DNA from: Glycomyces algeriensis
Lineage (GTDB): Bacteria > Actinomycetota > Actinomycetes > Mycobacteriales > Micromonosporaceae
Reading direction: 5' to 3'
Length of the DNA: 64,000 nt
NCBI RefSeq assembly: GCF_027622855.1
Contig: NZ_JAPZVR010000001.1
Coordinates: forward strand, 363,814 to 427,813
The stretch's first letter is position 1; each line of letters starts with the position of its first letter. Made by a program: the position numbers and the translations under genes. The notes below the pieces were generated by a model that saw only the letters and a program-made list of their open reading frames with translations, was not told where the DNA came from and made no database searches. Positions 35,160 to 44,286 of the stretch are shown in pieces.

Positions 35160-36044
35160 ATGGAGCTCTGCATCGACTTCGGCGGTTCCGAGATCAAGCT
35201 CGGCATCCTCGACCGGGGCGAACCGGTGCGCACCGCGACCGTGCCCACCGGCGCGAGAGACCTCGAACAGGTCCGCGACGCGGCGGCCGCGCTGCTCGCC
35301 GAGACCACGCCCCTGCAGGCCCCGGCCGCAGTGGGCATCGCCGTCCCCGGCGTCGTCGACCGCGCCGCCGGCCGCCTCGTCAAGGCCCACGACAAGCACC
35401 CGCGCCTCGACGGCCTCGACCTGATCGGCTGGGCCCGGGAGTCCTTCGGGCTGCGGGCCGTGATCGAGAACGACGCCCGCGCCGCGCTCGTCGGCGAGAC
35501 CGCCACCGGCTCCGCGGCTGGAGCGCGCGATGCGGTCCTCATGAGCCTCGGCACCGGCATCGGCACCGCCGCGCTCATCGACGGGACCCTCCTCAGAGGA
35601 GCGCACGACCACGCGGGCATCCTCGGCGGGCACTTCACCGTCGACTTCGCCGGCGCCCCGTGCAACTGCGGCAACATCGGCTGCGCCGAGTCCATCGCCG
35701 GAGCCTGGGCCCTGCGCCGCGACCTCGCGGTGCGCGGCGACGCCGTCACCGACGTCAAGGCGCTGTTCGAGACCGACGACGACGCGGCACTCGCCTTGCG
35801 CGACAGGGCCGTCTGCGCCTGGGGCGCCACCGCCGTGTCGCTCTGCCACGCCTACGACCCCGACGTCGTGATCCTCACCGGCGGCATCCTGCGCGCCGGG
35901 ACCGCCGTCGCCGCACCGATCGAGGCGTACGTCCGCGAGCACCTCTGGACCAGCTCGCACCGCCCCGCCTTCGTCGTCCCCGACCGCCCCGACCTCTCGG
36001 TGCTGCGCGGCCTCGCCGCCCTCGCCGCCGATCCCCGAAACTGA
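35160..36044 (+). CDS. ROK-family sugar kinase
   Basis: A 294-residue kinase without DNA-binding domain: ATP motif IDFGGSEIKLGI, catalytic region ENDARAAL, SLGTGIGTA, and zinc motif CNCGNIGC (cysteines of the ROK CxCGxxGC). With phosphomannose isomerase next door it most likely phosphorylates mannose (or allose/fructose) at C6. SD AAGGAG. The following gene starts 11 bp downstream. Confidence 0.88.
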   Translation: MELCIDFGGSEIKLGILDRGEPVRTATVPTGARDLEQVRDAAAALLAETTPLQAPAAVGIAVPGVVDRAAGRLVKAHDKHPRLDGLDLIGWARESFGLRAVIENDARAALVGETATGSAAGARDAVLMSLGTGIGTAALIDGTLLRGAHDHAGILGGHFTVDFAGAPCNCGNIGCAESIAGAWALRRDLAVRGDAVTDVKALFETDDDAALALRDRAVCAWGATAVSLCHAYDPDVVILTGGILRAGTAVAAPIEAYVREHLWTSSHRPAFVVPDRPDLSVLRGLAALAADPRN

Positions 36045-36055
36045 AGGAGCAGCAG

Positions 36056-37867
36056 TTGTCCACCGTCCCTCTCGGACAGTACGAGAAGCAGCCGACCGTC
36101 CCGCTGCCGGCAGACGCCCGCGTCCTCACCGGCGCGAGCGCCTGGGCCGCCGCCGCCGACGCGGCCGCCGCGAAAGCGGGCGAGCGCGCGCCGCTCATCG
36201 TGGTCGACGCCTACCCCGGAGCGGACCTCCCCCTGCTCGCCAAGGCGATCGCGGGCGCCCTCCCGGACTGGCGGATCGTCGACGTCGAGGACGCCGCCGC
36301 GCTCCCCATCGCGCACATCGACGCCCGCTTCGCGGACAACCTCACCGAGGACCGCGTCTTCGGCGTCCTCTCACACGCCACAGTGGACGCCTTCTATGAC
36401 GCCGAGCGCCTCGACAAGCTCGCCGTCGAGGTCGACGGCGCCACCGGACCCACGGTCCTGCTCGGCTGGGGCGCCGACCTCGTCGCCCGGCGCCTCGCGC
36501 ACCCGTACGCGCTGGTGCTCGCCGACATGGCCCGCTGGGAGCTCCAGCTGCGCCAGCGCGCCGGGGCCACCAACTGGCGCGCCGAGAACCCCGACGAGGA
36601 TCAGCTGCGCAAGTACAAGCGGGGCTTCTTCGTCGAGTGGCGCGTGGCCGACCGGCACAAGACCACCCTGTTCGACCGGCTCGACTTCGTCTTGGACGCC
36701 AACGCGATCGGGTCCGCCGAGCCGACCGGCCGCACTGCCGGGATGATCACCGGCGAGGCGTTCCGCGCCGGACTCCGCGACGCCGCGCGCGCGCCCCTGC
36801 GGGTCGTCCCGTTCTTCGACCCCGGCGTGTGGGGCGGCCAGTGGATGAAGCAGCGGCTCGACCTCGACCCCGGCAAGCCGAACTACGCGTGGTGCTTCGA
36901 CTGCGTGCCCGAGGAGAACTCGCTCCTGCTGGAGGACGCCGAAGGCGCGGTCGTCGAGATCCCCTCCCTCGACCTCGTGCTCGCGCAACCCGAAGCGCTG
37001 CTGGGGGAGCGGACCTACGCGCGGTTCGGCGCCGAGTTCCCGATCCGCTTCGACTTCCTCGACACCATGGAGGGCGGCAACCTCTCCCTCCAGGTGCACC
37101 CGCTCACCGACTACATCCAGCGCACCTTCGGGATGCACTACACGCAGGACGAGTCGTACTACATGCTCGACGCCGGGGACGACGCCGTCGTCTACCTCGG
37201 CACCAAGGACGGCGTCGACCGGGACGCGATGCTCGCCGACCTCCGCGCCGCCGAGACAGGCGAACGCCCCTTCCCCGCCGAGCGGTACGTGAACGCGTTC
37301 CCCGCCAAGAAGCACGACCACTTCCTCATCCCGGCCGGCACCATCCACAGCTCGGGCGCGAACTCGATGGTCCTGGAGATCTCGGCGACCCCGTTCATCT
37401 TCACCTTCAAGCTCTGGGACTGGGGCCGCCTCGGCCTCGACGGCGTCCCGCGCCCGGTCCACATCGACCACGGCGAGCGCAACCTCGTCTGGAAGCGCGA
37501 TACGGCCTGGACCGAGGCGAACCTCGTCAACCGGGTTGAAACGATCACGAGCGAGGGCGATGTGGTCGAGGAGCGCACCGGGCTCCACGAGCTCGAGTTC
37601 ATCGAGGTGCGCCGCCACTGGTTCGCCGAGGAGGTCACCCACGACACGGAGGGCACCGTCAACGTGCTCAACCTGGTCGAGGGCGACGAAGTCGAGATCA
37701 CCAGCCCCACCGGGGCGTTCGCGCCCTACACGATCCACTACGCCGAGACGTTCATCGTCCCGGCCGCCGTCGGCCCCTACGTCATCCGCCGCACGGCCCG
37801 CTCCCGCAGCGAACGCTTCGGGACCGTCAAAGCCTCGGTCCGCGGCACCCGGACCAGCGAAGCCTGA
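36056..37867 (+). CDS. manA: class I mannose-6-phosphate isomerase, long form
   Basis: A 603-residue protein. TTG at 36056 is the start, since AAGGAG lies 6 bases upstream and no closer ATG/GTG fits. The C-terminal part from about residue 250 is a cupin-type phosphomannose isomerase with the metal/substrate motifs LSLQVHP and HDHFLIPAGTIHSSG. The N-terminal 230 residues resemble a degenerate nucleotide-binding or kinase-like domain, as in other ~590-residue members of this class. It interconverts mannose-6-P and fructose-6-P, linking the ROK kinase to glycolysis. Confidence 0.85.
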   Translation: MSTVPLGQYEKQPTVPLPADARVLTGASAWAAAADAAAAKAGERAPLIVVDAYPGADLPLLAKAIAGALPDWRIVDVEDAAALPIAHIDARFADNLTEDRVFGVLSHATVDAFYDAERLDKLAVEVDGATGPTVLLGWGADLVARRLAHPYALVLADMARWELQLRQRAGATNWRAENPDEDQLRKYKRGFFVEWRVADRHKTTLFDRLDFVLDANAIGSAEPTGRTAGMITGEAFRAGLRDAARAPLRVVPFFDPGVWGGQWMKQRLDLDPGKPNYAWCFDCVPEENSLLLEDAEGAVVEIPSLDLVLAQPEALLGERTYARFGAEFPIRFDFLDTMEGGNLSLQVHPLTDYIQRTFGMHYTQDESYYMLDAGDDAVVYLGTKDGVDRDAMLADLRAAETGERPFPAERYVNAFPAKKHDHFLIPAGTIHSSGANSMVLEISATPFIFTFKLWDWGRLGLDGVPRPVHIDHGERNLVWKRDTAWTEANLVNRVETITSEGDVVEERTGLHELEFIEVRRHWFAEEVTHDTEGTVNVLNLVEGDEVEITSPTGAFAPYTIHYAETFIVPAAVGPYVIRRTARSRSERFGTVKASVRGTRTSEA

Positions 37868-37906
37868 CCTGCAACCCCACCCCCTTACCGAACAAAGGAG
37901 TTCGCA

Positions 37907-39169
37907 ATGCGATCCAGGAAGATCCCCGCCGCCATCGCGGCCGCCGCTGCCGCCTCGATGCTGCTCGCCTCGTGCGGCGGCGGCAGCGCCGACGACGGCG
38001 CCACCACCGGCACGCTCGACTTCTACACGAACAAGGCCGCCTGGGAGCCCGACTTCGACGAGCTGAACGCGCAGAGCGAGGGTGACGTCGACATCAGCCT
38101 CAACACCACCGGCTACTCCGACGCCGCCCAGTACGACGCGTTCATCAAGCAGTCCTTCCGCACCGACAAGAGCCCCGGCCTCTTCACCTGGCAGACCGGC
38201 CCCTCGCTCAGCGAACTCGTCGACGAGGGCCTGGTCGCCGAGACCACGGACATCTGGACCAAGGCCGTGGACGAGGGCTGGATCGCCGAGGACCTGAAGG
38301 AGGCCTACACCTTCGACGGCAAGCAGTACTGCGTGCCGATGAACGTCGCCTACTGGGTCATGTACTACAACAAGCCCCTCTTCGAGGAGCAGGGCATCGC
38401 CGAGCCCACCACCTGGGCCGAGCTCGACGCCGCCGCCGAGAAGCTCAAGGGCGCCGGAATCACCCCGTACTACCAGACCAGCACGCTGTTCACCTTCCCG
38501 TGGTTCCAGCAGCTCGTCGCCGGCACCGACCCCGAGCTCTACAACGGGCTCGCCACCGGCGAAGTGAAGTACACCGACCCGCGCATCGTCGAGATCATGG
38601 AGACCTGGCGCGCACAGCAAGAGGCCGGCTGGTTCAGCGACGCCGGCAGCACCGTCGATCCCGCCGTCGGCCTCAAGCAGGGCGACTTCGCGATGATCAA
38701 CTTCGGGTCGTTCTTCAACGGCTCCCTCGACGGCGCCGGCATGGTCTCCGGCCAGGACTACGACATGTTCGTCATCCCGGCCGTGAACCCCGACCTCGGC
38801 ACGACCCCCGTCGCGGTCGAGTCCGGGCCGCTCTGCGTCGCCGAGAACTCCTCCCAGAAGACCCTCGGCCTCGAGTACGCCGAGTGGTGGATGTCGCCCG
38901 ACGCGCAGACCGCCTGGAGCGCCGCCCGCGGCGACGTCGCCTTCAACCCGCAGGCCACCGTGGCCGACCCGATACTCGAAGAGCTCGGCACCACCGTCGC
39001 CGGCGACGGGTACGAACGCTACGACCGCTACTACGAGGCCACGCCCACGCCGATCCTCACCGTCGCCCTCGAGCAGTTCGGCGCGTTCATCGCCAACCCG
39101 GGCGACCCGCTCCCGTTCCTGGAGACCATCCAGGCCGAAGCCGACGCCTACTGGGCAGACCAGGGGTAG
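37907..39169 (+). CDS. ABC sugar-binding lipoprotein (CUT1)
   Basis: A 420-residue solute-binding protein with lipobox LLASC near residue 23. Typical CUT1 features: YYNKPLFEEQGIAEPTTWAEL and EYAEWWMSPDAQ. SD AAAGGAG. It precedes the two permeases directly. No ATPase gene is in the locus, so a shared MsiK-type ATPase encoded elsewhere is expected, the normal arrangement in actinomycetes. Confidence 0.92.
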   Translation: MRSRKIPAAIAAAAAASMLLASCGGGSADDGATTGTLDFYTNKAAWEPDFDELNAQSEGDVDISLNTTGYSDAAQYDAFIKQSFRTDKSPGLFTWQTGPSLSELVDEGLVAETTDIWTKAVDEGWIAEDLKEAYTFDGKQYCVPMNVAYWVMYYNKPLFEEQGIAEPTTWAELDAAAEKLKGAGITPYYQTSTLFTFPWFQQLVAGTDPELYNGLATGEVKYTDPRIVEIMETWRAQQEAGWFSDAGSTVDPAVGLKQGDFAMINFGSFFNGSLDGAGMVSGQDYDMFVIPAVNPDLGTTPVAVESGPLCVAENSSQKTLGLEYAEWWMSPDAQTAWSAARGDVAFNPQATVADPILEELGTTVAGDGYERYDRYYEATPTPILTVALEQFGAFIANPGDPLPFLETIQAEADAYWADQG

Positions 39170-39175
39170 CACCGC

Positions 39176-40126
39176 ATGACGTCCGACCAGACCACTCTGA
39201 ACCGCCCTGAGGAGCGGCTCCGCCGGTCCTCGGGGCCCGACCGGGCCGCACCGAAGCGCCCCAAGGACCCGTTCGCGCGGTCCGCCGCGGGGTTCATCGC
39301 GCCCGGCGTGATCCTCGTGGCCGTGCTGCTCTACCTGCCGCTGCTGTGGACCACCTTCCTCAGCCTCACCGAGTACAACGGCCTCGGCGACCCCGAGTGG
39401 GTCGGCTTCGCGAACTACCTGGAGATGTTCGACGACCCCGGGTTCATCGGCTCCGTGCTCAACACGCTGCTGTGGGTCGCCGGCACCCTCCTCGTCCCGG
39501 TCGGGATCGGGCTCGGCGTCGCCCTGCTCACCTGGAACCTCAAGGGCGGCACCTGGCTGCGCCTGCCGTTCCTCATCCCCTACGCCCTCTCCGGCATCGG
39601 GGTCGGCGTGATCTGGTCGTTCATCCTCTCCGGCGACGGCGCGCTCGACCAGGCGCTCGCCGCCTTCGGCATCCAGGACACGCCGCGCTGGCTCGTCGAC
39701 GCCCCGCTCAACACGGTCGTGATGATCCTCGCGACCGCGTGGCAGGGCGTCGGCGTGAACGCGCTGCTCTTCACGATCGGCCTCCAGTCGATCCCGAAGG
39801 AGCCGCTGGAGGCGGCGCGGGTCGACGGCGCGAACGGGCTGCGCCTGTTCCGGAGCATCCTGTGGCCCATGCTCCGCCCGCTCACCGCGGTCGTCGTCGG
39901 CCTCTCGATCGTCGCGAGCCTCAAGACCTTCGACATCGTGCAGGGCATGACGAAGGGCGGGCCCGGCCGGGCCTCCGAGACGCTCGCGCTCACGATGTAC
40001 AAGGAGACGTTCGTGAACAGCGAGTACGGCCTCGGTTCGGCGATCGCGGTGTTCCTCACCGTGGTCACGCTCGCGGCCTCGATCCTCTACCTGCGCCAGC
40101 AGCTCTCCAGCAAACACGGGGTCTGA
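39176..40126 (+). CDS. CUT1 sugar permease, MalF-like
   Basis: A 316-residue permease with six segments after a 35-residue basic/acidic tail. The EAA motif EAARVDGANGLRLFRSILWPML marks the ATPase contact. Starts 7 bp after the binding-protein stop. Confidence 0.92.
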   Translation: MTSDQTTLNRPEERLRRSSGPDRAAPKRPKDPFARSAAGFIAPGVILVAVLLYLPLLWTTFLSLTEYNGLGDPEWVGFANYLEMFDDPGFIGSVLNTLLWVAGTLLVPVGIGLGVALLTWNLKGGTWLRLPFLIPYALSGIGVGVIWSFILSGDGALDQALAAFGIQDTPRWLVDAPLNTVVMILATAWQGVGVNALLFTIGLQSIPKEPLEAARVDGANGLRLFRSILWPMLRPLTAVVVGLSIVASLKTFDIVQGMTKGGPGRASETLALTMYKETFVNSEYGLGSAIAVFLTVVTLAASILYLRQQLSSKHGV

Positions 40127-40127
40127 C

Positions 40128-40955
40128 ATGCCGTTCAAGCACACCGCACGCATCGTCCGCACCGCCGTCCTGGTCGTCCTCGGCCTGTTCTGGCTCCTGC
40201 CGGTGTACCTGCTCCTGGTGAACGCCGCGAAGTCGCCGGAAACGTTCACCACCAAGGAGTCCTGGATCCCCACCGACTTCTCGCTGCTCGCGAACATGGC
40301 CGAGGCGGTGCGCCTCTCCGGGCTCGCCGAGAGCGCGGCGAGCACCCTGCTCTACGCGGTCGTCTCGCCCGCGATCGCCGTCGTGGTCGGCGCCGCGGCC
40401 GGGTTCGCTATCGTCGCGCTCCGGCTGCGGCACGGCTTCGCCTGGTTCGTGGTGGTCTTCGGGGGCACCGTGTTCCCGCTCCAGATGATCCTGCTGCCGC
40501 TGTTCGACGCCTACTCCCGGGTGGGCCTGTTCGACTCCCGGACGGGCATGATCATCGTCTACACGGCGATCTCGATCCCGTTTTCGGCCTTCGTGATGCG
40601 CAACTTCTTCACCGGCATCGCGCACAGCGTCTTCGAGGCGGCCGTGCTCGACGGGGCGTCGACCTGGCGCATCTTCGCCCGCGTCTACCTCCCGATGGCC
40701 TCCAGCGCGCTCGTCGCGGTCTTCATCCTGCAGGCCACCTTCATCTGGAACGACTTCCTGCTCGGCCTGGTGCTCAGCCAGTCCGACACCGTGCGGCCCA
40801 TCGTGACCAGCCTCGCCGGGATGCAGAGCACCTACGGCGGCGCGCAGATGTCCACGGTGCTCGCGGGCGGCCTGCTCGTCTCACTGCCCACAGTGGTCCT
40901 GTTCCTGTTCACGCAGAAGTTCTTCGCCCGCGGCCTCGCCCTCGGGCAGTACTAG
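40128..40955 (+). CDS. CUT1 sugar permease, MalG-like
   Basis: A 275-residue second permease with EAA motif EAAVLDGASTWRIFARVYLPM and the C-terminal LFTQKFFARGLALG common to MalG-like subunits. One base separates it from the previous gene. Confidence 0.92.
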   Translation: MPFKHTARIVRTAVLVVLGLFWLLPVYLLLVNAAKSPETFTTKESWIPTDFSLLANMAEAVRLSGLAESAASTLLYAVVSPAIAVVVGAAAGFAIVALRLRHGFAWFVVVFGGTVFPLQMILLPLFDAYSRVGLFDSRTGMIIVYTAISIPFSAFVMRNFFTGIAHSVFEAAVLDGASTWRIFARVYLPMASSALVAVFILQATFIWNDFLLGLVLSQSDTVRPIVTSLAGMQSTYGGAQMSTVLAGGLLVSLPTVVLFLFTQKFFARGLALGQY

Positions 40956-40962
40956 GAGTCCC

Positions 40963-43098
40963 ATGCGCCTCATTCCCGACGTCGACGACCTCGCGGCCGA
41001 CCCGGTCTCGCACCACTACGACGACATGATCGCGCCGAGCGGCCTCACCAACTTCCTCGGCACGGCCCGCGTCGACCACGACCTCACCGCGGTCAGCGCG
41101 GTCACCTTCCCGCCGGTGTCCCAGGGGCTCACCCGCACCGCGGCGTGCTTCGTGGACGGGCGCCTGGTCGAGTCCTACGGCGCCCCGATCACCCACGAGT
41201 GGCGGCCCGACCGGGTGCGCCGCAGCGCCACCCTGCCCGGCCTCGAGCTGGTCACGACGACCGTGTGCGCCCCAGGCGAAACCGCCGTCGCGATCGACAT
41301 CAGCGTCACCAACACCGGCGACCGGGCCCGGACCGTGCCCCTCACGCTCACCCTCGCCGCCGGCGCGGCCCGATCCGAGGCGGCCTGGCTCGACGCGGTG
41401 GCCCCCGAAGCGGGCAACCGCGCCGCCATCGGCGCGTCCCGCCTGGCCTTCAGCGACCGGGACGGCACCGCGTGGAGCATCCAGGGCGTCGACACCGCAG
41501 CCGAGGTCCGCCTCTCGGGCATCGCCCCGATGGCAGGGGAGCACGAGGTCGGCATCGGCGGCATCGAACGCGGCGGCGAGGTCACCGTCGAGCTCGAACT
41601 CGCCCCCGGCGCGACCGGCCGCTTCGGCTACGTCCACGCCGTCGGCACCACTGAGGACGCCGCCACTGCGGCCTTCGAACGCGTCGCCGCCGACGTCCCG
41701 GGCACCATCGAAGGCGCCGAAGCGTTCTGGAACGGCCAGCTCGAAGCCGCCTTCACCCCCGGCAACGCCGAGTTCTCCGGCCACCTGCCCACATTGGAGA
41801 CCGACTCCGACGCGCTGCGCCGCCTCTACTGGTGGGGCGCGCTCGGCACCATCTGGTTCCGGCGCGACTTCGCTGGCAACGTGCTCGGCCGCAGCTACGA
41901 CACCCTCATGCCCAACTACTGGGCCACGACCACCTTCATCTGGGACTACAGCCTCAGCTCCATCACGCACGCCCTCCTCGACCCCGAGCCGATGAAGGCC
42001 CAGCTGCGGCACTGGATCGCCTCCGACATCCACACGCATTTCGGCACCTCCTCGCTCACCGGCGGGCCCGTGGGCCGCTGGTACTCGGTCAACGACTACG
42101 CCATGACCCGGCTCGTGCACGACTACCTGCGGTTCACCCGCGACACCGCCCTCCTCGACGAGACCCCCGGGGACCGGCCCGTCCGCGAGCACCTGCGCGA
42201 CTGGGCGCTGGCCTGGCAGTCGCTGCGCGGCACGGGCCCGCTCGCCGACTACGGCGAGATCGACAACCTCCTCGAATGCGTCAGCTCCTACACCCACGAG
42301 GTCGCGAGCCTGAACGCGGCGAACGTGTGGAACCTGCGCACTGTGGCGGACATCCTTGCCGCCGAAGGCGACACGGACGGATCCGCCGCGCTCGCCGCGG
42401 AGGCGGAGGCGCTCGTCAAATCCGTGGCCGACCTCTACCTGCCGGGCACCGGCCACTTCGCGGCCCGCCAGCCGGACGGCACCCGCGTGCCGGTGCGGCA
42501 CGTCTACGACTTCAGCGTCGTCGGCACCACCATCGCCGCCGACCTCGACGAGCGGACGCGGCGCGAGATGGTCGAGTTCTACCAGCGCGAGCTGCGGACC
42601 GAGGCCTGGCTCCGGTCACTGTCCCCATGGGACCCTGATGCGAGCTTCAGTCCCCGCCCGGACCACCAGTGGAACGGCGCGTACCCGGCCTGGCCGGCCG
42701 ACGCGGCGCGCTCCCTCGTGGCGCTCGGCGCGCCCGAGGTCGCCATCGACTGGCTGCCCGGGCTGGCACGCTCGGCGAACCAGGGCCCGCCCGGTCAGGC
42801 GCACTTCACCGAGGAGGCCGTGCCGCCGGTGAACGGCGGCGCGCGCAAGGCCCCGCCGCAGCTGCCGTACATCATCGACTGGGCGTGCTCCTCGGCCGGA
42901 GCGTATGTGGCCCTGGTGATCGAGTCGTTCTTCGGCGTCGACCCGCGGCTCGGCTCCGCCGATATCGACACGTCGCAGGGGTGCATCGCCGACCTCGATC
43001 CGAGCGCGGTCCTGCGCGGCCTGCGACTCGGGGACCGCATCGTGGACATTTTTGCAGACGGCACTGTCGCCGACGGCACCGTCACCGATGCCGCATGA
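40963..43098 (+). CDS. cytosolic six-hairpin-type glycosidase, family unclear
   Basis: A 711-residue soluble protein. The first ~270 residues look like a beta-sandwich, the rest like an (alpha/alpha)6 barrel (GALGTIWFRRDFAG, TTFIWDYSLSS, YGEIDNLLECV, HQWNGAYPAWP). Asp in FIWDYS and Glu/Asp in YGEID or HQWNG are candidate catalytic acids. It resembles GH63/GH15-like glucosidases and debranching enzymes only loosely, and I cannot assign a CAZy family. No signal peptide, so it acts on the imported sugar. It overlaps the esterase gene by 4 bp. Confidence 0.65.
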   Translation: MRLIPDVDDLAADPVSHHYDDMIAPSGLTNFLGTARVDHDLTAVSAVTFPPVSQGLTRTAACFVDGRLVESYGAPITHEWRPDRVRRSATLPGLELVTTTVCAPGETAVAIDISVTNTGDRARTVPLTLTLAAGAARSEAAWLDAVAPEAGNRAAIGASRLAFSDRDGTAWSIQGVDTAAEVRLSGIAPMAGEHEVGIGGIERGGEVTVELELAPGATGRFGYVHAVGTTEDAATAAFERVAADVPGTIEGAEAFWNGQLEAAFTPGNAEFSGHLPTLETDSDALRRLYWWGALGTIWFRRDFAGNVLGRSYDTLMPNYWATTTFIWDYSLSSITHALLDPEPMKAQLRHWIASDIHTHFGTSSLTGGPVGRWYSVNDYAMTRLVHDYLRFTRDTALLDETPGDRPVREHLRDWALAWQSLRGTGPLADYGEIDNLLECVSSYTHEVASLNAANVWNLRTVADILAAEGDTDGSAALAAEAEALVKSVADLYLPGTGHFAARQPDGTRVPVRHVYDFSVVGTTIAADLDERTRREMVEFYQRELRTEAWLRSLSPWDPDASFSPRPDHQWNGAYPAWPADAARSLVALGAPEVAIDWLPGLARSANQGPPGQAHFTEEAVPPVNGGARKAPPQLPYIIDWACSSAGAYVALVIESFFGVDPRLGSADIDTSQGCIADLDPSAVLRGLRLGDRIVDIFADGTVADGTVTDAA

Positions 43099-44246
43099 CC
43101 CTGCAGCCCTTCGACATTCACCCCTCGATGGTCCGCGGCGCGGTCGACGTCGAGGCCACTGAGCGCGGCCTGGTCCCGCACCGCCTGCCGCAGTGGGCGA
43201 GGCGGCAGATCCCGGACCGGTTCATGGTGCAGACGAGCGCGGAGAGCGCCGGAGTGCGGCTCGCGATCCGCACGGCCGCCAACGTGATCGAGCTCGACGT
43301 GCAGGCCCGGCGCATCGCCGCCGACGCCGAGGCGCCGATGCCGCCGAGCGTCTACGAGCTCACCGAGCGCGGCGCGGTCGTCGCGACCGCCGAAGCCCCG
43401 GTCGGCTCCCGCTTCGTGTTCACCTTCGAGCGCCCGGACGGCGAGATCGTGCCGGGTCCTGACGCGACCGTGCGCTTCGAGGGCCTGAGCACCGGCGCCG
43501 AGCGCGACCTGGAACTGTGGCTCCCGTACTACGACCACGTCGAACTGCTCGCCCTCCGCGCCGACGCCCCGGTCACGGCCGTGCCGGACGGCGGCGCGCT
43601 CCGGTGGGTGCACCACGGCAGCTCGATCAGCCACGGCTACCGGGCCGCCTCCACCACGGGCACCTGGCCGGTGGTCGCGGCGCTCAAAGCCGGTGCGGCC
43701 CTGACGAACCTGGCGTTCAGCGGCAACGCCATGCTCGACCCGTTCACCGCCAGGACGATGCGCGACACGGCCGCCGACCTCATCAGCCTGAAGATCGGCA
43801 TCAACCTCGTCTGCGGGGACGTGATGCGGGTGCGCGGGTTCCGCCCCGCGGTCGACGGCTTCCTCGACACGATCCGCGACGGCCACCCGGGCACGCCGAT
43901 CGTGGTCGTCTCGCCGATCTGGTGCGAGCCGGTCGAGACCGCGGCCGGACCGACCATGCAGGACCCCGAACGGGCCGAGGAGTGGTCGATCGCGGCGGGC
44001 AGCGAGGCCGACACCGAGGCCGGCAAGCTCTCGCTGCGCGTCATCCGCGCCGAACTCGCCGCCGTCGTCGAGCGCCGCCGCGCCGACGGCGACCGGCTGC
44101 TCCACTACCTCGACGGCCTCTCGCTCTACGGCGAGGCCGACGCCGCCGCGATGCCCCTGCCCGACAACCTGCACCCCGGCCCGGACGTGCAGCGCCTCAT
44201 CGGCGAGCGCTTCGCCGCCGGCGTCCTCGCCGAGCACGCCTCCTGA
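43095..44246 (+). CDS. cytosolic SGNH/GDSL hydrolase
   Basis: A 383-residue esterase-like enzyme. An N-terminal jelly-roll region (residues 1-160) precedes an SGNH domain: block I GSSISHG with likely nucleophile Ser177, AFSGNAM (Gly/Asn oxyanion), and DNLHPG with the Asp-His pair. Such enzymes deacetylate or deacylate carbohydrates. It is translationally coupled (ATGA) to the glycosidase, suggesting the imported glycan is esterified. Confidence 0.75.
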   Translation: MTLQPFDIHPSMVRGAVDVEATERGLVPHRLPQWARRQIPDRFMVQTSAESAGVRLAIRTAANVIELDVQARRIAADAEAPMPPSVYELTERGAVVATAEAPVGSRFVFTFERPDGEIVPGPDATVRFEGLSTGAERDLELWLPYYDHVELLALRADAPVTAVPDGGALRWVHHGSSISHGYRAASTTGTWPVVAALKAGAALTNLAFSGNAMLDPFTARTMRDTAADLISLKIGINLVCGDVMRVRGFRPAVDGFLDTIRDGHPGTPIVVVSPIWCEPVETAAGPTMQDPERAEEWSIAAGSEADTEAGKLSLRVIRAELAAVVERRRADGDRLLHYLDGLSLYGEADAAAMPLPDNLHPGPDVQRLIGERFAAGVLAEHAS

Positions 44247-44286
44247 CCGTCCCCTCCACGTCCATGACCCTGCAAAGGAGCAGACC

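Noticed and set aside
32363-36055. Plus-strand frame running into the phosphomannose isomerase
   Set aside because: The part before 36056 overlaps the membrane protein, dehydratase antisense, LacI and kinase genes in wrong frames. The isomerase starts at TTG 36056 with its own SD.
36371-40345. About 1300-codon minus-strand frame
   Set aside because: Antisense shadow of the isomerase, binding-protein and permease genes; no protein-family features.
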